This document shows, one piece after another, positions 35,377 to 38,932 of a DNA stretch of 38,932 bases. Position 1 is the stretch's first letter; each line of letters begins with the position of its first letter. The notes under the pieces are model-generated. The model was not told where the DNA came from. It saw nothing but the letters and a program-made list of their open reading frames with translations, and did not search any database. The DNA lies in NCBI GenBank assembly GCA_035405645.1, contig DAONJL010000020.1:1-38932 (forward strand), written 5' to 3'. The stretch comes from DAONJL01 sp035405645 [NCBI: bacterium]. GTDB lineage: Bacteria > JAGOBX01 > DAONJL01. The position numbers and the translations under genes are program-made.

Positions 35377-36312
35377 ATGAAAATATTAGTGAGCGATTCA
35401 ATGTCTCAAAAAGGAATTCAAATTTTAAAAAATGCTGGTTTCACTGTTGATGTAAAAACAGGATTACCAGAAAATGAAATAGTTAAAATAATTTCAGATT
35501 ATGATGCCCAAATAGTTCGTAGTGCAACAAAAGTAACAAAAAATATAATTGATGCAGCAACAAAATTAAAAGTAATAGGAAGAGCAGGTGAAGGAGTAGA
35601 TAATATTGATGTATCAGCAGCAAAAAGCAAAGGAATAATTGTAATGAATACACCGGGTGGTAATTCTCATGCAGTTGTTGAATTAACAATTGGTTATTTA
35701 TTTGCACTTGCACGAAATACATTTTTAGCAAATAAAACAATGAAAGAAGGAAAATGGGAAAAGAAAAAATTTGAAGGTAATGAAATTAAAGATAAAGTAT
35801 TAGGTGTAATTGGTCTTGGTAAAATTGGATTTGAAGTTGCAACACTTGCAAAAGCATTAGGAATGAAAATAAAAGCTTATGACCCATATATAAACAAAGA
35901 AAAAGCAACAGCAGCAGGTTTCGAATTAGTTACACTTGATAATTTATTAGCAGAATCAGATTATATAACAATACATATTCCTGGTGGTGAAAAAACAAAA
36001 AATTTAATAAATAAAGATAGTTTTGCAAAAATGAAAAATGGAGTTAGAATAATAAATTGTGCTCGTGGTGGAATTGTTAATGAGGTTGATTTAATAGAAG
36101 CAATAAAAAATAAAAAAGTTGCAGGTGCTGCACTTGATGTTTTTTCAAAAGAACCATTACCAACTGATAGTGAATTATTAAAATTAGATGAAGTAATTTT
36201 ATCACCACATATTGGAGCATCAACCCACGAAGCTCAGGAAAAAGTCGGAATTATGATAGCTGAACAAATAAAAGAATTTTTATTAACAGGTAAAGCAATA
36301 AATGTAGTTTAA
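35377..36312 (+). CDS. serA: D-3-phosphoglycerate dehydrogenase-like D-2-hydroxyacid dehydrogenase (short form)
   Basis: The 311-residue NAD-dependent dehydrogenase would catalyse the first step of serine synthesis. GRAGEGVDNIDV and NTPGGNSHAVVEL are characteristic of the SerA branch. The NAD site is GVIGLGKIG (143-151) with Asp169. The catalytic set is Arg230 (NCARGG), Glu259 (DVFSKEP) and His278 (SPHIGAST). It ends after the catalytic domain without the ACT or intervening regulatory domains of E. coli SerA, so feedback control by serine through ACT is not expected. A related hydroxyacid such as glycerate or lactate remains possible. Confidence 0.87.
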   Translation: MKILVSDSMSQKGIQILKNAGFTVDVKTGLPENEIVKIISDYDAQIVRSATKVTKNIIDAATKLKVIGRAGEGVDNIDVSAAKSKGIIVMNTPGGNSHAVVELTIGYLFALARNTFLANKTMKEGKWEKKKFEGNEIKDKVLGVIGLGKIGFEVATLAKALGMKIKAYDPYINKEKATAAGFELVTLDNLLAESDYITIHIPGGEKTKNLINKDSFAKMKNGVRIINCARGGIVNEVDLIEAIKNKKVAGAALDVFSKEPLPTDSELLKLDEVILSPHIGASTHEAQEKVGIMIAEQIKEFLLTGKAINVV

Positions 36313-36356
36313 TTTTTTATTCAATTTAAATCTAATTATGAAAGGAGAGAATTAAA

Positions 36357-36632
36357 TTGCCAAATATTAAATCAGCAATTAAAAGAATGAGACAGGAAAA
36401 AAAAAGAAGAGCAAGAAATTCACAAGTTAAAAAAGAAATAAGAACCTATTTAAAGAAAACAAGGTCTTTAATTTCTGATAATAATGGAGAAAATGTTGAA
36501 AAAATTTTAAGAACTACTTTTTCAAAATTAGATAAAGCAGCAAAAAGCGGTATAATCCATAAAAATAAAGCGAATAGATTAAAAAGTAAATTAGCTAAAC
36601 AACTTGTGAATTTAAAAAAAGAAGCAAAGTAA
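36357..36632 (+). CDS. rpsT: Ribosomal protein S20 (TTG start)
   Basis: The 91-residue basic helical small-subunit protein binds 16S rRNA. It opens PNIKSAIKRMRQEKKRRARN, continues TYLKKTRSLIS and has the family ending HKNKANRLKSKLAKQL. The start is TTG at 36357, preceded by AAAGGAGAG; no ATG lies in frame before the conserved first residues. E. coli rpsT likewise starts with UUG and is translationally autoregulated, so the rare start may be functional. It sits 44 bp after serA and 9 bp before gatB. Confidence 0.97.
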   Translation: MPNIKSAIKRMRQEKKRRARNSQVKKEIRTYLKKTRSLISDNNGENVEKILRTTFSKLDKAAKSGIIHKNKANRLKSKLAKQLVNLKKEAK

Positions 36633-36641
36633 GGTTGCAGA

Positions 36642-38087
36642 ATGGAATATGAACCAATAATAGGTTTAGAAATTCATATTCAATTAAAAACACATACAAA
36701 AATTTTTTGCAATTGTTCAACTGAATTTGGTGGTTTTCAAAACACTTTTACATGTCCAATATGTGCCGGTTTCCCCGGCACTTTACCTGTTTTAAATCAA
36801 AAAGCAGTAGAATATGCAGTAAAAGCTGGAGTGGCATTAAATTGCACAATAAATAAATTTAGTAAATTTGACAGAAAAAATTATTTTTATCCTGATTTAC
36901 CAAAAGCATATCAAATATCTCAATTTGATAAACCATTATGTTTAAATGGACATATTGATATTGAAATAAATGGACAAAAAAAGAGAATAAGAATTAATAG
37001 AATCCATTTAGAAGAAGATGCTGGTAAGTTAGTTCATAGCGAAGATGATTTTGCAAATGCAGAATTTAGTTTGGCAGATTATAATAGATGTGGCACACCT
37101 TTAATTGAAATTGTTTCAGAACCTGATATGCAAACGCCTGATGAAGTATATTATTATATGCAAATGATAAAAACAATTATGGAATATATAGAAGTAAGTG
37201 ATTGTAATATGCAAGAAGGCAGTTTACGCTGTGACGCAAATGTTTCAGTTCGACCAAAAGGCGAAAAAAAATTAGGAACAAAAGTAGAATTAAAAAATAT
37301 GAACTCATTTAAAAATGTGCGTGATGCTGTTGAATATGAAATAAATCGTCAAATAAAAGAATTAGAATTTGGTGGAAAAATAATTCAAGAGACAAGATTA
37401 TGGGATACTAAAAATAACATAACAATTTCAATGCGAAGTAAAGAAGAATCACATGATTATCGCTATTTTCCTGAACCAGATTTATTACCTATAGAATTAT
37501 CAAATGAATATATTGAAAGTATAAAAAAATCATTACCTGAATTATATTTAGAAAAAAAACATAGATTTATGAATGAATATGGTTTATCTGAATACGAAGC
37601 AAGTGTAATAACTATAGATAAAAATATAGCAAACTATTTTGAAGAATGCACAAAATATATAAAAAATTATAAACTAATAAGTAATTGGTTAATAAATGAT
37701 TTATTAGGATTATTAAACACAAATAAGATTAAAATTACAGATTGCAAAATTAAACCTGAAAATTTTGCAGAATTATTAGCACTTATAGAAGCCGAAAAAA
37801 TAAGTAGTAAAATTGCAAAAGAAATTTTCCCTGAATTATTCGAAACAGGCAAATCACCATCAAAAATAATAGAAGAAAAAGGGCTTATTCAAATTAGTGA
37901 TGATAATATTTTACGAGAAATAGTAAAGAAAATATTATCAGAAAATCAGGATACAGTTACAAAATATAAACAGGGAAATAAAAAAGTATTAGGTTTTATT
38001 GTTGGTCAGATAATGAAAAATACTGGTGGGAAAGCAAATCCAAAATTAGTTAATACAATCATTGAAGAAGAAATAATAAAACTTTAA
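36642..38087 (+). CDS. gatB: Aspartyl/glutamyl-tRNA amidotransferase subunit B
   Basis: The 481-residue kinase-like subunit of GatCAB activates Glu-tRNA(Gln) or Asp-tRNA(Asn) for amidation. Motifs: GLEIHIQLKTHTKIFC; zinc cysteines Cys23, Cys25, Cys38 and Cys41 (FCNC, CPIC); KNYFYPDLPKAYQISQ; EEDAGKL; LIEIVSEPDM; SLRCDANVSVRP; KNMNSFKNV; and HDYRYFPEPDL. The C-terminal YqeY-like tail ends GGKANPKLVNTIIEEEI. Length is normal. No gatA or gatC is nearby. The AAGG ribosome-binding site lies in the 9-bp gap after rpsT. Confidence 0.98.
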   Translation: MEYEPIIGLEIHIQLKTHTKIFCNCSTEFGGFQNTFTCPICAGFPGTLPVLNQKAVEYAVKAGVALNCTINKFSKFDRKNYFYPDLPKAYQISQFDKPLCLNGHIDIEINGQKKRIRINRIHLEEDAGKLVHSEDDFANAEFSLADYNRCGTPLIEIVSEPDMQTPDEVYYYMQMIKTIMEYIEVSDCNMQEGSLRCDANVSVRPKGEKKLGTKVELKNMNSFKNVRDAVEYEINRQIKELEFGGKIIQETRLWDTKNNITISMRSKEESHDYRYFPEPDLLPIELSNEYIESIKKSLPELYLEKKHRFMNEYGLSEYEASVITIDKNIANYFEECTKYIKNYKLISNWLINDLLGLLNTNKIKITDCKIKPENFAELLALIEAEKISSKIAKEIFPELFETGKSPSKIIEEKGLIQISDDNILREIVKKILSENQDTVTKYKQGNKKVLGFIVGQIMKNTGGKANPKLVNTIIEEEIIKL

Positions 38088-38130
38088 AAAATAAATTCTC
38101 CAGAAATCAATAATTAACAATAATTAAATA

Positions 38131-38158
38131 TTGACAATATTTCTATAAATACTATAAT
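38131..38158 (+). promoter_or_regulatory. Strong sigma-70 promoter abutting an Rpn-family gene
   Basis: A perfect TTGACA (38131-38136), 16 bp, then a perfect TATAAT (38153-38158). The ATG follows seven bases later at 38166, so the transcript should begin at or within a base or two of the start codon. No Shine-Dalgarno fits between. Confidence 0.78.
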
Positions 38159-38165
38159 AAAAAAA

Positions 38166-38932
38166 ATGAATAAGAAAATAAAAATAACAAGTGATTATGA
38201 TTTAGGCTGGAAAGAAATAATACAAAAATACTTTGAAGATGGAATGAAGTTATTATATCCAGAATTGGATAAAATAATTGATTATAAAAAAGGTTATAAA
38301 TTTTTAGATAAAGAAATAAGCGAAATAATTGGAAGCAATAAAAAAAACAAAAAAGTAGTTGATTCACTTGTAGAAGTTCATTTAAAAAATGGCGAAGAAA
38401 AATGGCTTTTATTACATATTGAATTTCAACAAGCAAAAGAAAAAGAGTTTGAAATACGAATTTATATTTATAATTATCGAATTTTTAATAAGTATAAAAA
38501 AGAAACAATTAGTTTTGTAATATTAGGAGACAAAGATAAAAACTGGCGACCGAATGAATATAAAATTGAGTATCCAGAATTTCTTTTACATTTTAAATAT
38601 AAGTTAGTAAAACTAATAGATTTCGAAACAAAAAAAGATGAATTATTAAAAAGCAAAAATCCATTTGCTTTAATAATATTAAGTCACTTAAAAAGATTAG
38701 AAGCAGGTAATGATGTAGTAAAACAATTTAGAATAAAAAAAGAATTAGTAAAAAATTTATATAATTTAGGATTTAACAAAAATGATATCAGAAATATAAT
38801 AGAATTTATTGATTGTTTATTCCAATTGCCAAAAGAATTAGAGGAAGAATATATTGAAGAGATAAGAAAATATGAGGAGGTGAAAAGAATGCCACTTATG
38901 CTAACAGCTGAAAAATTAGGAATAGAAAAAGG
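38166..38932 (+). CDS. Rpn-family PD-(D/E)XK nuclease / putative transposase, 3' end outside window
   Basis: 255 codons are visible and the frame is open at the window edge. The N-terminus (KITSDYDLGWKEIIQKYFE, then LLYPEL) and the core VVDSLVEVHLKNGEEKWLLLHIEFQ match Rpn/DUF4351-type proteins, which carry a PD-(D/E)XK fold. Asp66 and Glu86-x-Gln88 are the expected catalytic positions, followed by the family's RIYIYNYRIF and TISFVILGD. The last visible residues (EVKRMPLMLTAEKLGIEKG) begin the repetitive tail common in these proteins. RpnA of E. coli is a calcium-stimulated DNA nuclease promoting RecA-independent recombination; activity here is inferred. Copies are often scattered through a genome. 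Confidence 0.87.
   Translation, partial: MNKKIKITSDYDLGWKEIIQKYFEDGMKLLYPELDKIIDYKKGYKFLDKEISEIIGSNKKNKKVVDSLVEVHLKNGEEKWLLLHIEFQQAKEKEFEIRIYIYNYRIFNKYKKETISFVILGDKDKNWRPNEYKIEYPEFLLHFKYKLVKLIDFETKKDELLKSKNPFALIILSHLKRLEAGNDVVKQFRIKKELVKNLYNLGFNKNDIRNIIEFIDCLFQLPKELEEEYIEEIRKYEEVKRMPLMLTAEKLGIEK

Overview
The window is very AT-rich and gene-dense. It reads as a chromosomal segment of a Gram-negative-type (diderm), flagellated bacterium. Diderm markers are a TonB-dependent outer-membrane receptor and a family 9 (heptosyltransferase-type) glycosyltransferase. Motility markers are an oversized hook protein FlgE behind a sigma-28-like promoter, and a YaaR/DUF327 protein. No feature fixes the phylum; an AT-rich candidate-phylum or other deep-branching diderm fits best, and this is inference. 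Almost every gene from 1.8 to 32.6 kb is on the minus strand, and everything from 32.75 kb onward is on the plus strand, with a divergent promoter region between.

Layout. (1) 1-1774 (+): 3' part of uvrC, its stop overlapping the convergent stop of the next gene. (2) 12.52-1.77 kb (-): a run opened by a sigma-28-like promoter, in order flgE, gspF-like, GT9 glycosyltransferase, yaaR, rodZ-like (TTG start), P-loop protein, GT4 glycosyltransferase, SDR epimerase/reductase, and a secreted esterase carrying what looks like a GyrI-like C-terminal domain. (3) 22.14-12.59 kb (-): a run opened by a tRNA-Pro(CGG) promoter, in order tRNA-Pro, mutL, nuoE/hndA-like, methyltransferase, GT4, MobA-like nucleotidyltransferase, class II aldolase, a 1039-residue TPR protein, and a YhcC-type radical SAM protein. 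Junctions overlap by a few bases or abut, so this looks like one operon. (4) 25.25-22.42 kb (-): a molybdate/tungstate-type ABC uptake operon modABC whose promoter carries a near-perfect 34-bp palindrome across the -10 and start site.

(5) 25.25-26.0 kb: a repeat-rich gap with hairpins, short tandem repeats and an ORF remnant. (6) 28.19-26.01 kb (-): a TonB-dependent receptor in two frames, joined at an AAATTTA heptamer. (7) 32.64-28.2 kb (-): a REC-GGDEF-EAL response regulator followed with a TAATG overlap by a UvrD/PcrA-type helicase. (8) 32.68-35.31 kb (+): tig-clpP-engB. (9) 35.32-38.09 kb (+): a serA-like dehydrogenase, rpsT (TTG start) and gatB. (10) 38.13 kb to the end (+): an Rpn/PD-(D/E)XK family gene, cut by the window edge, whose strong promoter lies so close to the ATG that its mRNA should be leaderless.

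Housekeeping promoters are unusually readable. Several match TTGAC(A/T), 16-18 bp, then TAAAAT/TATAAT/TATAAA. The most unusual observations are the palindromic mod operator with a duplicated ribosome-binding site in the leader, the A-B-A'-B' modular insertion with calcium-type DxDGDG loops in the hook protein, the frame break in the TonB receptor, the tRNA-mutL transcription unit, and the esterase fusion. No CRISPR array, complete insertion sequence or obvious defence island was found.
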